Of a stretch of 45,476 nt of DNA, positions 8,130 to 17,300 are shown one piece after another. A program made the translations under genes and the position numbers. Positions within the stretch are counted from its first letter, which is position 1; every line of letters starts with the position of its first letter. Origin of the DNA: Stenotrophomonas sp. UBA7346 (GTDB lineage Bacteria; Pseudomonadota; Gammaproteobacteria; Xanthomonadales; Xanthomonadaceae); NCBI GenBank assembly GCA_002471015.1, contig DKPB01000037.1:1-45476 (forward strand), written 5' to 3'. A model generated the notes under the pieces. The model was not told the origin of the DNA. It saw only the letters and a program-made list of their open reading frames with translations, and ran no database searches.

Positions 8130-8425
8130 GCCCTCACCCCTACCCCTCTCCCGTATACGGGAGAGGGGATTGGATCTCATACATCTTCTTCTGCTGCAGC
8201 CTCCTCGGCTTACGGCAGCCAAAACCGCATCTCAAGCACCAGCTTTTGCTTTTGCTTCGGCTTTGCTTCGGCTTTGCTTCGGCTTTGCTTCGGCTTTGCT
8301 TCGGCTTCGGCTTTTGCTTCGGCTTTTGCTTCGGCTTCTGCTTCGGCTTCTGCTCTCGCTCTTGCTCTGGCTTTTGTTTCTGCTGTCCCCTCTCCCGCAT
8401 GCGGGAGAGGGGTAGGGGTGAGGGC
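8130..8425. repeat. Low-complexity block bounded by inverted palindromic repeats
   Basis: Two 39-bp copies of the same repeat face each other at 8130-8168 and 8387-8425. Each has GCCCTCACCCCTACCCC followed by a CTCTCCCG...CGGGAGAG palindrome; only the central 4 nt differ (TATA versus CATG). The enclosed DNA holds an 11-bp tandem repeat (GCTTCGGCTTT, four full copies from about 8264), then 12-bp variants (GCTTTTGCTTCG, GCTTCTGCTTCG) to about 8380. Open frames across it are low-complexity and not credible genes. The whole gap between genes is 8061-8502. Confidence 0.85.
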
Positions 8426-8502
8426 AGCTCTTGCTTCAGCTGTTGCTCTTGCCTTCGCTGCTGGTCGTCAAAGCAACTACAGCCGCCCTGCCCTACAGCC
8501 AA

Positions 8503-11500
8503 TCAGCCATCTACAACCGCCGCATGCTCCACCGGCGGCAAACCGCGCGCACGCCGCACCAACCGCGCCGTGCCGGTACGCAGATCATCCAACAACGCAT
8601 AGATGGTCGGCAGGAACAACAAACTCACCACCGTCGAGAATGCCAATCCACCCGCAATCGCGCGCGCCATCGGGTAGTACGGCGGCATGCCGTCAGCCGT
8701 GGTCGTATTCAAGGCAATCGGCACCATCGCCAGGATCGCCGTGCCCATCGTCATCATGATGGGTCGCAGTCGCTCGCGGCTGCCCTCGATCAGGGCCTCC
8801 GTGCGCGAGACCCCACGCCGGCGCAGATTGTTGATGTGCTCGATCATCACGATGCCGTTGTTCACCACCACGCCCATCAGCACCAGGATGCCGATCACCG
8901 CCATGATGTTCATCTCGGTGCCGGTCAGCCAGAACAGCCAGTACACGCCGTAGATCGAGAACAGCACGCAGGACATGATCGCCGCCGGGAACAGCAACGA
9001 CTCGAATACCGCCGCCATGATCACCACCATCAGGATCAGGGCGATGAAGATCGCCGTCACCATCTGATCCATGCCGTCGAAGTTGATGTTGAAGCCGGCA
9101 CCATTGAAGGTATAACCGTAGCCCGGCGGGAACTGCACCCGGTCCAGGGTTTCCTCGACCGACTTGCGTGCCTGGTCCATCGGCACGTCCTTGGCCAGGC
9201 CGGCCTCGATACGCAGCATGGTCTGCCGGTTCAAGCGCTGGATGGAGTTGGCCGCCGGATTGACGTTGACGTCCACCATTGCCAGCAACGGGATCTCCTT
9301 GCCGCTGGAACTGCGCACCATGAACGACGACAGGTCCTCGATGCTGTAGTTCTCCGAGCCCGAGAAACGTACATTGACTGGAATCTCGACGTCATCGCGG
9401 TGGAAGTCACGCAGCGATGAGCCACGCAGCGCCATGCCCACGAACTGCGCTACCTGCTGGGCACTGAAGCCATACGATGCTGCACGTTCGCGGTTGACCC
9501 GCACGGCCAGTTCGGCATTGGCATCGCCTACGTCCACGCGCACATCGCGCAGCTTGGGATTGCGCGCCAGGATCGGCACGATGTCATCGGCCAGCTCGCG
9601 CAAGGTCTGGCTTGAATCACCGACCAGACTGAAACGCAGGCCCTGCCCTTCGCTGCCCATGCCACCCGGCCAGCCGATACCGATCTTGGCACGCGCGGAC
9701 TGTGGCAGCCCCTTGCGCACCTCTTCCTCGATCTTCTTGCTCTGCTCGCGGTCATCCACCGTCAGGTACAGGCGTGTCTGCGCCCAGCCCTGCTCGGCGA
9801 AACGGCTGTAGACGCGCTTGATCTTGAACTCGTCGCGGTTGGCGTTGACGAAGTCCTCGACACGCTGCACTTCCTTGCCCATCTCTTCCTTGGAATAAGA
9901 GCCCTTCCACTGATAGAAGATGTTGATCTCATCCGGATCATTGTCATCGCCACCGCCACTGGTGTGGGTCATCGGCCAGACGCTGAGCACCGACACCAGC
10001 ACGATGCCGGCTACGCTCCAGCCCCGGTTCTGCAAGGTCCAGCGCAGTACCCGCGCATACCGCGCCTGCAGACGGCTGATGAACGGCGACTTCAATGCCG
10101 GAGGCGTCTTCATCCGTGCCGACAGCATCGGGATCAGGCTCACTGCCACCAGCCACGACGCCAGCAGCGAGAACGAGATGGTCAGCGCCAGCTGGGTCAG
10201 GTAAATGGTGATGATGTTCTTCTCACCGAACATCATCGGCAGGAACACCACGCAGTGGCACAAGGTACCGGCCGACAGCGCGATCGCCACGTGGCGGGTA
10301 CCGATGATAGAGGCCATCTCCGGTTTGCCAGGGTATTTCTCGCGCTCCTGGTAGATGCTCTCCACCACCACCACGGCGTTGTCCACCAACATGCCTACCG
10401 CCAGCAACAAGCCCATCATCGAGATGATGTTCAGGCTGATGCCGGTGAAGTACATGAAGCCCAAGGTCATGATGAAACAGATCGGGATCGCCATCGACAC
10501 CATCAGCGTTGACGGCCAATGGCGCAGGAAGGCGTACAGCACGATCACCGACAACAACAGGCCGATCGCACCGGCTTCGGCCAGGGCCAACAGCGAGCTG
10601 GTAACCGCCTTGCCCGAGTCCCAGGCCACTTCGATATCCACCCCGCGCAGGGCCGGATCGTCGCCCAGTCTCTCGACTTCCTTGCCTACCGCGCGCGACA
10701 GGTCCACCAGGTTCGCCGAGCGCTCCTTGTAGATGTCCACGCCCACGCTGGGCTTGCCTTCCATGCGGCGGACGTAGCTCATGCGCTGCGGCTGCAGGCT
10801 GACCTCGGCGATGTCGGACAGGCGGGTACCGCGGTTATTGATCGGCAGGTCGCGCAGCTCCTGCACTTCCAGCAGCTCACCCTTGGGTTGCACGCGCAGG
10901 CGGCGGCCGTCCTCGGTGATCTGCCCGGCCGATACCGCGAAGTTGGCCGCCTGCAGCTTCTGCACCAGATCATTCAGGGCTACGCCATGCGCGCTGATGC
11001 GGTCCTTGTCCAGCGCGATCAGTACTTCCTGCTTGGCAACGCCTTCCACTTCAACACGGGCCACGCCGGGCAGACGCTCCAGGCGCTGCTTGATGGCACG
11101 CTCGATCATGTCAGCGCGCGCGGTCAGGTCTTCCTTGCTGTTCAGGCGCAGGCTGATGGCTTCCTGGTCACTGGTGCTCCAGCGCTGCACGTAATAACGG
11201 CGGAAGTCGTCCGGCAACTCGTCACGCACCGCATCGATACGCTCACGCGCTTCGGACGCGGCCATGGCGATATCGCGGTTCCAATCGCTGAATTCGACCT
11301 GGATCTGCCCGCCTTCGGCGTTGGCGCGCGAGTTCATCGTCTTGATGCCGGGCATCGTGGCGATGGCCTCTTCAACCGGCCGCAGCAGGTTGCGCTCCAC
11401 TTCTTCCGGGGTCGAACCCGGGTACGGCAGTGCGATGAAGAAGAACGGGATCGATGCTTCCGGCTCCGACTCCAGCGGCAGCTTGAACGCAGCAATCAGG

Positions 11501-11574
11501 CCGATCACCACCATCGACACGAACAACATGATGGTGGTAACAGGGCGGCGGATGGACAGCTCGGTGATATTCAT
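8503..11574 (-). CDS. RND efflux permease, second subunit (VDN/VNN type)
   Basis: A 1023-residue inner-membrane RND (HAE1/AcrB-like) transporter: N-terminal ELSIRRPVTTIMLFVSMVVIGL, large periplasmic loops, and two sets of six transmembrane helices. The TM4 motif reads MLVDNAVVVVE (Asp398, Asn399) where AcrB has Asp-Asp. The TM10 position occupied by Lys940 in AcrB is Asn905/Asn906 (GVVVNNGIVMIE). It starts 4 bp after the stop of the first permease, so the two are translationally linked and may form a mixed trimer like MdtB/MdtC. No outer-membrane channel gene is adjacent; a TolC-like protein from elsewhere would be needed. The substrate is not predictable from sequence. The tandem layout recalls smeIJK of S. 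maltophilia, but I do not claim orthology. Confidence 0.93.
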   Translation of the reverse strand: MNITELSIRRPVTTIMLFVSMVVIGLIAAFKLPLESEPEASIPFFFIALPYPGSTPEEVERNLLRPVEEAIATMPGIKTMNSRANAEGGQIQVEFSDWNRDIAMAASEARERIDAVRDELPDDFRRYYVQRWSTSDQEAISLRLNSKEDLTARADMIERAIKQRLERLPGVARVEVEGVAKQEVLIALDKDRISAHGVALNDLVQKLQAANFAVSAGQITEDGRRLRVQPKGELLEVQELRDLPINNRGTRLSDIAEVSLQPQRMSYVRRMEGKPSVGVDIYKERSANLVDLSRAVGKEVERLGDDPALRGVDIEVAWDSGKAVTSSLLALAEAGAIGLLLSVIVLYAFLRHWPSTLMVSMAIPICFIMTLGFMYFTGISLNIISMMGLLLAVGMLVDNAVVVVESIYQEREKYPGKPEMASIIGTRHVAIALSAGTLCHCVVFLPMMFGEKNIITIYLTQLALTISFSLLASWLVAVSLIPMLSARMKTPPALKSPFISRLQARYARVLRWTLQNRGWSVAGIVLVSVLSVWPMTHTSGGGDDNDPDEINIFYQWKGSYSKEEMGKEVQRVEDFVNANRDEFKIKRVYSRFAEQGWAQTRLYLTVDDREQSKKIEEEVRKGLPQSARAKIGIGWPGGMGSEGQGLRFSLVGDSSQTLRELADDIVPILARNPKLRDVRVDVGDANAELAVRVNRERAASYGFSAQQVAQFVGMALRGSSLRDFHRDDVEIPVNVRFSGSENYSIEDLSSFMVRSSSGKEIPLLAMVDVNVNPAANSIQRLNRQTMLRIEAGLAKDVPMDQARKSVEETLDRVQFPPGYGYTFNGAGFNINFDGMDQMVTAIFIALILMVVIMAAVFESLLFPAAIMSCVLFSIYGVYWLFWLTGTEMNIMAVIGILVLMGVVVNNGIVMIEHINNLRRRGVSRTEALIEGSRERLRPIMMTMGTAILAMVPIALNTTTADGMPPYYPMARAIAGGLAFSTVVSLLFLPTIYALLDDLRTGTARLVRRARGLPPVEHAAVVDG

Positions 11575-11578
11575 CCGC

Positions 11579-14500
11579 TCAGTCCTTGATGCCGCCGATG
11601 GGGTCCTGCTCGTGGCTCAGCACCTGCTCGGCCTGGGCCATGGCCTGGCGTGCACGACGGCCGCGCTCGGCGTAGTACTCGTCCGGCTTGCGATCCAGCA
11701 GGTCATACACCACCGGAATCACCAGCAAGGTCAGCAGGGTCGAGACCAGCAGGCCACCGATCACCGTGATCGCCATCGGCGAGCGCACTTCAGCACCTTC
11801 ACCGAAGGCCAGGGCCAGCGGCAGGAAGCCGAACACCGCGCACAGCGTGGTCATCATGATCGGCCGCAGACGCGAACGTGCACCTTCTACCAGGGCCTCA
11901 CGCTTGGCCACGCCTTCCTCGCGCAGCTGGTTGACCTTGTCGATCAGGATGATGGCGTTCTTCACCACCAGACCGACCAATAGAATCAAGCCGATGAACA
12001 CCACCACCGAGACCGGTGAACGCGCCAACAGCAGGGCCGCCACTGCACCGACCAACGCCAGCGGGATGGTGAACAGGATGACGAAGGGATGCAGCAGCGA
12101 TTCGAACTGCGATGCCATCACCAGATAGACCAGGAACACCGCCAAGGCGAATGCGAACAGCAGCGAGCGGATCGATTCGCCCAGCTCCTGGCCCTGGCCG
12201 CCGATGTGCATGCCCACATCGGTGCCCAGGGGGTTCTTGGCGACCATGCTCTGCACCTCGGCCATCGCCGCACCCAGGTCGATGTCGCGCAGGTTGGCGG
12301 AGACAATGGCCACACGGCGCTGGTCGGCACGGTGGATCTCGCTGGGGCCGGTGGTGGCGATGACGTCAGCAACAGACCCCAGTTCGATCGGCTTGGCACC
12401 GGTCGGGTTGACGATCAGACGACGGATGTCGTTGACCGAGGAACGCTCCGATTCCTGCACGCGCACCAGCACGTCGATCTTGCGATCACGGAAGCTGTAG
12501 CGGGTGGCGACATTGCCCTTGACCTTGTTGACCACCGCATCGGCGATCTGCCGCGTGGTCAGGCCGAGTGCCGCGGCGCGGTCCTGGTCGAACACCACCT
12601 GGATTTCCGGGAAGCCCTGCTCCACCGTCGACTTGACGTCGGCATAGTGCGGGCTCTCGCGCAGCATGCCAGCCAGGCGATTGCCGGCGACGCGGATGTC
12701 CTCGAGATTATTGCCCTCGATTTCGATTTCCAGCGGCGGCGACAGCGCGAACAGTTCCGGGCGGGCGAAATCCACCTGCGCTGACGGCCAGGCCTTCATG
12801 GTCTCGCGCAGCTTCTCGGTCAGTGCCGGCTCCCGCTTGGTGTCATTCATCACCACCGACAGCTTGCCGATGTTCTCGCCGCTCTCGGTCGGGCTGGCAT
12901 CCAGTCGCGTACCGGTGCCGGAGACGCCGTACAGCAAGCGCACGCCTTCTTCGTCGGCATGCTTGCGCTGCACTTCGCGCACCAGTGCATCGGTCTGCGC
13001 CAGTGGCGTGCCCGGCGGCAGCTTGGCGGTCATTTCAAAGCGGTCCTGGGCCAGCTGCGGCAGCAGATCCACGCCCAGCAGCGGCAACGCCGCCAAGGTC
13101 AAGCCGAACGCCAACGTCGCAAAACCCAACACAGGCCACGGACGCTTCAATGCCGCCGGCAGCGCGCGCAGATAGCCGGCTTCAGCGCGGCCATACGGCG
13201 CCATTGCCAGATCACTGGCCTTGCGCATCACCGGGCCGACCACCGCGGCAATGCCACGGAAAATCCGCACCACGCTCCACGCCAGGAAATAGAAGCCGTA
13301 ACGGAACATCGCGCCGATGCCACGGCCAGCATAGGCCGCCGGCTTCTTCCAGCGGCTCTGCGGACGCCACGGCTCACGCGGATCCTCGGCCGGGAACTCC
13401 AACGGCGGACGGCCCTTCAGCGCGCTCAGCATCGGAATCAGGGTCATCGACACCACCAGCGACACCGCGATGGCGATCGACACGGTCAAGGCCTGGTCAC
13501 GGAACAACTGGCCGGCGATACCTTCGACGAACACCAGCGGCAGGAACACCGCGATGGTAGTAAGGGTCGAGGCAACCACCGCCATGAACACTTCGCGGGT
13601 GCCCTTGATCGCCGCTTCCAGGATGCCCATGCCGCGCTCACGCGCCTTCGCGATGGATTCCAGCACCACGATCGAGTCATCCACCACCAGACCGGTAGCC
13701 AGCGCCAGGCCGCCCAGCGACATCACGTTCAAGCTCAGGCCGAGCTGGCCCATGAAGAAGAACGTGGCGATGATCGAGATCGGCAGCGACAGCGAGATCA
13801 CGAAGGTGCTCCAGCCATCGCGCAGGAACAGGAAGATGATCAGCACCGACAGCAGGCCGCCGATCACCGCATCGATCTTGACGTCCTTGATGGCGTGGCG
13901 GATGAAGACTGATTGGTCCTCCACCGTGGTCATCTCGATGTCCTTGGGCATTTCCTTGCGGATCTGCTCCAACTTCGCTTCCAGCGCATCAGCAGTGGAT
14001 ACCGTGTTGGCGTCACCTTCCTTGTAGACCGCGAGCTCGACCGCTTCGTGGCCGGCAGCGCGGATCACCGCTTCGCGTTCCTTGTAGCCCTGGCGTACTT
14101 CCGCCACGTCCTTCAAGCGCACGCTGGGCGCACTGCTGCTGCCGTCACTGCGCAGCGCCGCGATCACGTTGGGGTCGCTGCTGCCGAGGATGGCCGACAT
14201 CAGCTGGCGGTTCTCGCCGGTGGAACTGGCCGAGCTGGAACCACTGGCGGTGGTCAGCAGCATCTCGCGCATCTGCTCGACGGTGGCGAACTGATTGACG
14301 GTTCGCACCAGATAACGCTGCGAACCTTCTTCCAGACGACCGCCGGACAGGTTGACGTTTTCCTGCTGCAGGCGCTGGATCACCGTATCCAGTGACAGGC
14401 CCAGCGCGGCCAGCTTGCGCTGGTCGATATCCACCTGGATCTCGTCTTCCAGGCCGCCACCGACCTTGACTGCGGCCACGCCGCTGACAGGTTCGAGCTT

Positions 14501-15046
14501 GCGCTTGAGGTCCTCGTCGGCATAGCGACGCAGTTCCATCAGCCGGCGCACCGCATCGGCGTCGTTGCCGGCTTCCTGCTTGGACGACAGCGCCAGCCGC
14601 ATGATCGGCTGGGTGGACGGATTGAAGCGCAGCAGCACTGGCGGCTTGGCCTCCAGCGGCAACTGCAGCGTCTCCATCTTGTCGCGCACGTCGAGCCCGG
14701 CCTGCTGCATGTCCGTGCCCCAGGCGAACTCCAGCACGACGTCGCTTTGACCGGTGCGGGAGATCGACTTGAGCTTGCGCAGGCCCTTGACGATGCCCAG
14801 TGCTTCTTCGGCCGGTTGCGAAATCAGGGTTTCCACCTCGGCCGGCGCCGCGCCTTCGTAATCGGTACGCACGGTCAGGGTGGGATAGCTCAGGTCCGGC
14901 AGCAGTTCGACCTTCAGGCTGGACAGCGAGATCAGGCCAAACAACACCAGGGTCAGCGTCATCATCGCGATGGTGACGCGGCGGCGGGTGGCAAACTCGA
15001 TCAGATCGAAGCCACCGCCGGAAGCCGACGGTCCGTGGTCACTCAT
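11579..15046 (-). CDS. RND efflux permease, first subunit (complete proton relay)
   Basis: A 1155-residue RND permease beginning FDLIEFATRRRVTIAMMTLTLVLFGLISL. It keeps the proton-relay residues Asp456 and Asp457 (GLVVDDSIVVLE, TM4) and Lys1029 (LVVKNAIILID, TM10). It is about 100 residues longer than AcrB, mostly because of an insert between the two halves (PPLEFPAEDPREPWRPQSR onward) with an extra hydrophobic stretch, MFRYGFYFLAWSVVRIFRG. The start codon overlaps the adaptor stop by 4 nt (ATGA), and the second permease follows after 4 bp. With the adaptor it should form a tripartite pump exporting drugs, metals or cell products. The substrate is unknown. Confidence 0.93.
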   Translation of the reverse strand: MSDHGPSASGGGFDLIEFATRRRVTIAMMTLTLVLFGLISLSSLKVELLPDLSYPTLTVRTDYEGAAPAEVETLISQPAEEALGIVKGLRKLKSISRTGQSDVVLEFAWGTDMQQAGLDVRDKMETLQLPLEAKPPVLLRFNPSTQPIMRLALSSKQEAGNDADAVRRLMELRRYADEDLKRKLEPVSGVAAVKVGGGLEDEIQVDIDQRKLAALGLSLDTVIQRLQQENVNLSGGRLEEGSQRYLVRTVNQFATVEQMREMLLTTASGSSSASSTGENRQLMSAILGSSDPNVIAALRSDGSSSAPSVRLKDVAEVRQGYKEREAVIRAAGHEAVELAVYKEGDANTVSTADALEAKLEQIRKEMPKDIEMTTVEDQSVFIRHAIKDVKIDAVIGGLLSVLIIFLFLRDGWSTFVISLSLPISIIATFFFMGQLGLSLNVMSLGGLALATGLVVDDSIVVLESIAKARERGMGILEAAIKGTREVFMAVVASTLTTIAVFLPLVFVEGIAGQLFRDQALTVSIAIAVSLVVSMTLIPMLSALKGRPPLEFPAEDPREPWRPQSRWKKPAAYAGRGIGAMFRYGFYFLAWSVVRIFRGIAAVVGPVMRKASDLAMAPYGRAEAGYLRALPAALKRPWPVLGFATLAFGLTLAALPLLGVDLLPQLAQDRFEMTAKLPPGTPLAQTDALVREVQRKHADEEGVRLLYGVSGTGTRLDASPTESGENIGKLSVVMNDTKREPALTEKLRETMKAWPSAQVDFARPELFALSPPLEIEIEGNNLEDIRVAGNRLAGMLRESPHYADVKSTVEQGFPEIQVVFDQDRAAALGLTTRQIADAVVNKVKGNVATRYSFRDRKIDVLVRVQESERSSVNDIRRLIVNPTGAKPIELGSVADVIATTGPSEIHRADQRRVAIVSANLRDIDLGAAMAEVQSMVAKNPLGTDVGMHIGGQGQELGESIRSLLFAFALAVFLVYLVMASQFESLLHPFVILFTIPLALVGAVAALLLARSPVSVVVFIGLILLVGLVVKNAIILIDKVNQLREEGVAKREALVEGARSRLRPIMMTTLCAVFGFLPLALAFGEGAEVRSPMAITVIGGLLVSTLLTLLVIPVVYDLLDRKPDEYYAERGRRARQAMAQAEQVLSHEQDPIGGIKD

Positions 15047-16179
15047 TGCTTGGTTGCCTGTGCAGCGGCCGGTGCCTTGGCGGCCGCAGCCACCGCCTTC
15101 TCCTTGCCGATCACCTGTACCGCGCTGCCTTCGCGCAGTGCGGCCTTGCCGGCGATGACGACTTCATCGCCCTGCTGCAGACCGTTGCGCACCTCGATGA
15201 AACCCGCATCGTCGTAGCCCAAGGCCAACTCGGTACGCACCGCCTTGCCGTCACGCACCACATAGACCGCCGGCTTGCCACCGTCTTCCAGCAGCGCCGT
15301 GCGCGGTACCACCAGGGCATCGGCACGCTGGTCGTAATTGATGCTCAAGCGGCCGAACATGCCGGCCTGCAGCGCATCTTCGCCGGTGAAAGTGGTGACC
15401 ACGCGGAAGGTACCGGTGCCGTTGTCGACCACCGGTGCGACACGGTCAACAGTGCCGGTGAACGGCTTGCCCGGCAGCGCGTCCACCTGCAGCGTCACGG
15501 CCTGGCCCGGCTTGAGCTTGGCGATCTCACGCTCGGGCACATTCAAGGTCGCCTCCAGCTGGCTGCTGTCGACGATGCGGATGATCGGCGAGTTGATCTG
15601 CACGAAGTTGCCCGGCTTGATGTCGCGTGAGGCCACCACGCCGGAGATCGGCGCCACCACCGTGGTGTAGGACAGCTCCAGCGTCGCCATGCGGTACATC
15701 GCGCGTGCGTTCTCCAGGTCGTAACGCAACTGGTCAACGTCGGCGGCACTGACCAGCTGCTGCTGCACCAGCTTCTCGGCGCGGTGGTAGCTGTTTTCCA
15801 GCTTGCGCATCTGTGCCTCGCTCTGCGCAACGCTCAGCCGTGCGCGGTCCGGATCCAGCCGCACCAGCGGCTGCCCAGCGCGCACCTGCTGCCCTTCTTC
15901 GACCAGCACGGCCAGCGCCACGCCCGAGGTCTTGGCCACCACCTGCGATTCGGCGCGCGGCTCCAGCGCCGCCGTGCCGGCATAGCTGGCAGCAATGGCG
16001 CGGCGTTCGGCCTTGGCCACTTCCACAGGCACCGCATCACTGGCCTTCTGCTCGTCCGGGGTCTTGGCCTTGGCCTCTTCCCCGCCGGCCTTGCAGCCTC
16101 CCAGCAACAGCGAGGTGGTGATCAGGAGTGCAGCAGCGCAGCTTCCGGTGCGGGCGTGCAGAGTGAAAAGTCGCGACAT
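15043..16179 (-). CDS. RND periplasmic adaptor lipoprotein (membrane fusion protein)
   Basis: The 378-residue adaptor links the RND permeases to an outer-membrane channel. The N-terminus has a lipoprotein signal (AAALLITTSLLLGGC). Next come the lipoyl/hairpin segments: SYAGTAALEPRAESQVVAKTSG and VALAVLVEEGQQVRAGQPLVRLDP, then a coiled-coil hairpin, then SYTTVVAPISGVVASRDIKPGNFVQ and the beta-barrel region. The frame is open upstream to 16272, but the ATG at 16179 gives a proper signal peptide and has an AGGGA ribosome-binding site about 10 nt upstream. It is the first gene of the efflux operon. No local regulator gene is present; the 239-bp gap to the divergent cytochrome gene must hold the promoter. 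Confidence 0.93.
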   Translation of the reverse strand: MSRLFTLHARTGSCAAALLITTSLLLGGCKAGGEEAKAKTPDEQKASDAVPVEVAKAERRAIAASYAGTAALEPRAESQVVAKTSGVALAVLVEEGQQVRAGQPLVRLDPDRARLSVAQSEAQMRKLENSYHRAEKLVQQQLVSAADVDQLRYDLENARAMYRMATLELSYTTVVAPISGVVASRDIKPGNFVQINSPIIRIVDSSQLEATLNVPEREIAKLKPGQAVTLQVDALPGKPFTGTVDRVAPVVDNGTGTFRVVTTFTGEDALQAGMFGRLSINYDQRADALVVPRTALLEDGGKPAVYVVRDGKAVRTELALGYDDAGFIEVRNGLQQGDEVVIAGKAALREGSAVQVIGKEKAVAAAAKAPAAAQATKQ

Positions 16180-16331
16180 CGTCTTGTCCCTGGGGATGCG
16201 TAGGCAGGTGTTGTAGCAAAGTATTGCACCACCCCACAGCAACACCATGCCCCGAAAGTCATGCCTCCCCATGTCAGTTCATGCCATGCGGGGTCGGCAC
16301 GGACCTGCCGCACTGCAGCATCCACAACCTG

Positions 16332-16361
16332 TTCCGAACCGGTAAATACGCGGGCTATACT
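16332..16361 (+). promoter_or_regulatory. Possible sigma70 promoter for the cytochrome c genes
   Basis: TTCCGA (16332-16337) and TATACT (16356-16361) are 18 bp apart and lie about 57 bp upstream of the first cytochrome start codon. The -10 box is a strong match and the -35 box a moderate one. Confidence 0.5.
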
Positions 16362-16418
16362 CGGGCCGTTCCGTATCCCACGGCGGAACCCCAGACCCGC
16401 TCACCGGACAAGGAAACC

Positions 16419-16808
16419 ATGCGCCCGCAGCCGCTCGCCGCTTGTTTCGCTCTGGCTTTTGCCCTGACCTTCGGGGCCGCCCAAGCTGATCCGCAGTCTG
16501 CACCACCCGCCGTCGCCCCTGCCCCTGCCCCTGCCGCCGCGCCTGCAGCCGCCGTCACCGGCAATGCCAGCGCTGGCCGCACCCTGGCCTATACCTGCCA
16601 GGGCTGCCACGGGCTCACCGGCTACAAGAACGCCTACCCCAGCTACAAGGTGCCCAAGATCGGCGGCCAATCGCCGCAGTACCTGACCCAGGCACTGACC
16701 GAATACCGCGAAGGCAAGCGCAAGCACCCGACCATGCAGGCGCAAGCGACCAGCTTCAGCGTGCAGGACATCGCTGACTTGTCCGCCTACCTGTCCACCA
16801 TCAAATAA
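16419..16808 (+). CDS. Periplasmic monoheme cytochrome c (c4/c553-like)
   Basis: A 129-residue electron-transfer protein with a signal peptide (LAACFALAFALTFGAAQA) and an Ala/Pro-rich linker. A single class I cytochrome c domain follows. The heme-binding motif CQGCH is at residues 60-64, and Met106 (KHPTMQAQ) is the probable axial ligand. The GGQSPQYLTQALTEYREGKRKH block is typical of c4/c553 domains. The frame is open upstream to 16224, but the ATG at 16419 is preceded by AAGGA and starts the signal peptide. A second cytochrome gene follows 9 bp downstream, so they are probably co-expressed. The pair resembles the two halves of a diheme cytochrome c4 encoded separately. Its redox partner is not visible here. 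Confidence 0.9.
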   Translation: MRPQPLAACFALAFALTFGAAQADPQSAPPAVAPAPAPAAAPAAAVTGNASAGRTLAYTCQGCHGLTGYKNAYPSYKVPKIGGQSPQYLTQALTEYREGKRKHPTMQAQATSFSVQDIADLSAYLSTIK

Positions 16809-16817
16809 GCGCCGATC

Positions 16818-17279
16818 ATGACGAAACCCACGCACGCACTGCGTTTGTCCATCGCCCTGTTCGCCGCCATTGGTCTGGCCGCGTGTACGCAGTCAGAGGT
16901 GGAGTCCAGCGGCAAGTCCGCCGCCGACCCCGGCCACGCCAGCGGTGAACACGGGTCCAGCTCCTCTGCCGGCCTGCCCAACGGCCGCATCGCCGCCGGC
17001 GAGCATCTGGCTGCAGCCAAGGGCAAGGCCACCGGCCAAAGCTGCATCGATTGCCACGGTGCCGACGGCAACAACCCGATCGACCCGACCTATCCCAAGC
17101 TCGGCGGGCAGTATGGCGACTACCTCGCGCACGCCCTGCAGGCCTACCGCGGCGGCACCCGCGACCACATGCTGATGACCCCGCAGGCCAAGAACCTGAG
17201 CGACCAGGACATCGCCGACCTGGCCGCCTACTTCGGCAGCCGCCCCAGCCAGTTGCGCGACCTGCACGGCGTCGACTGA
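16818..17279 (+). CDS. Lipoprotein monoheme cytochrome c
   Basis: A 153-residue class I cytochrome c with a lipoprotein signal (SIALFAAIGLAAC, acylated Cys23) and a Ser/Gly-rich tether of about 40 residues. The heme motif is CIDCH (residues 76-80), and Met118 or Met120 (RDHMLMTP) is the likely axial ligand. The segment LGGQYGDYLAHALQAYRGG is the counterpart of the one in the upstream gene. The membrane anchor suggests that it hands electrons between a membrane complex and the soluble cytochrome next door. It is followed by a hairpin terminator, so the two cytochromes form a two-gene unit. Confidence 0.9.
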   Translation: MTKPTHALRLSIALFAAIGLAACTQSEVESSGKSAADPGHASGEHGSSSSAGLPNGRIAAGEHLAAAKGKATGQSCIDCHGADGNNPIDPTYPKLGGQYGDYLAHALQAYRGGTRDHMLMTPQAKNLSDQDIADLAAYFGSRPSQLRDLHGVD

Positions 17280-17300
17280 TCCCGGCTACATCTGCACACG

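Noticed and set aside
8140..8502. Low-complexity frames rich in Lys/Gln/Pro or Leu/Arg/Phe
   Set aside because: They arise from 11-12-bp tandem repeats and differ in each frame; none has a start signal or domain.
10519..11589. A 356-residue open frame antisense to the second RND permease
   Set aside because: His/Gln/Asp-rich composition and no motif; the permease on the other strand is certain.
8503..15046. Two RND frames as one gene split by a frameshift
   Set aside because: Each is a full-length permease with its own N-terminus and twelve-helix layout.
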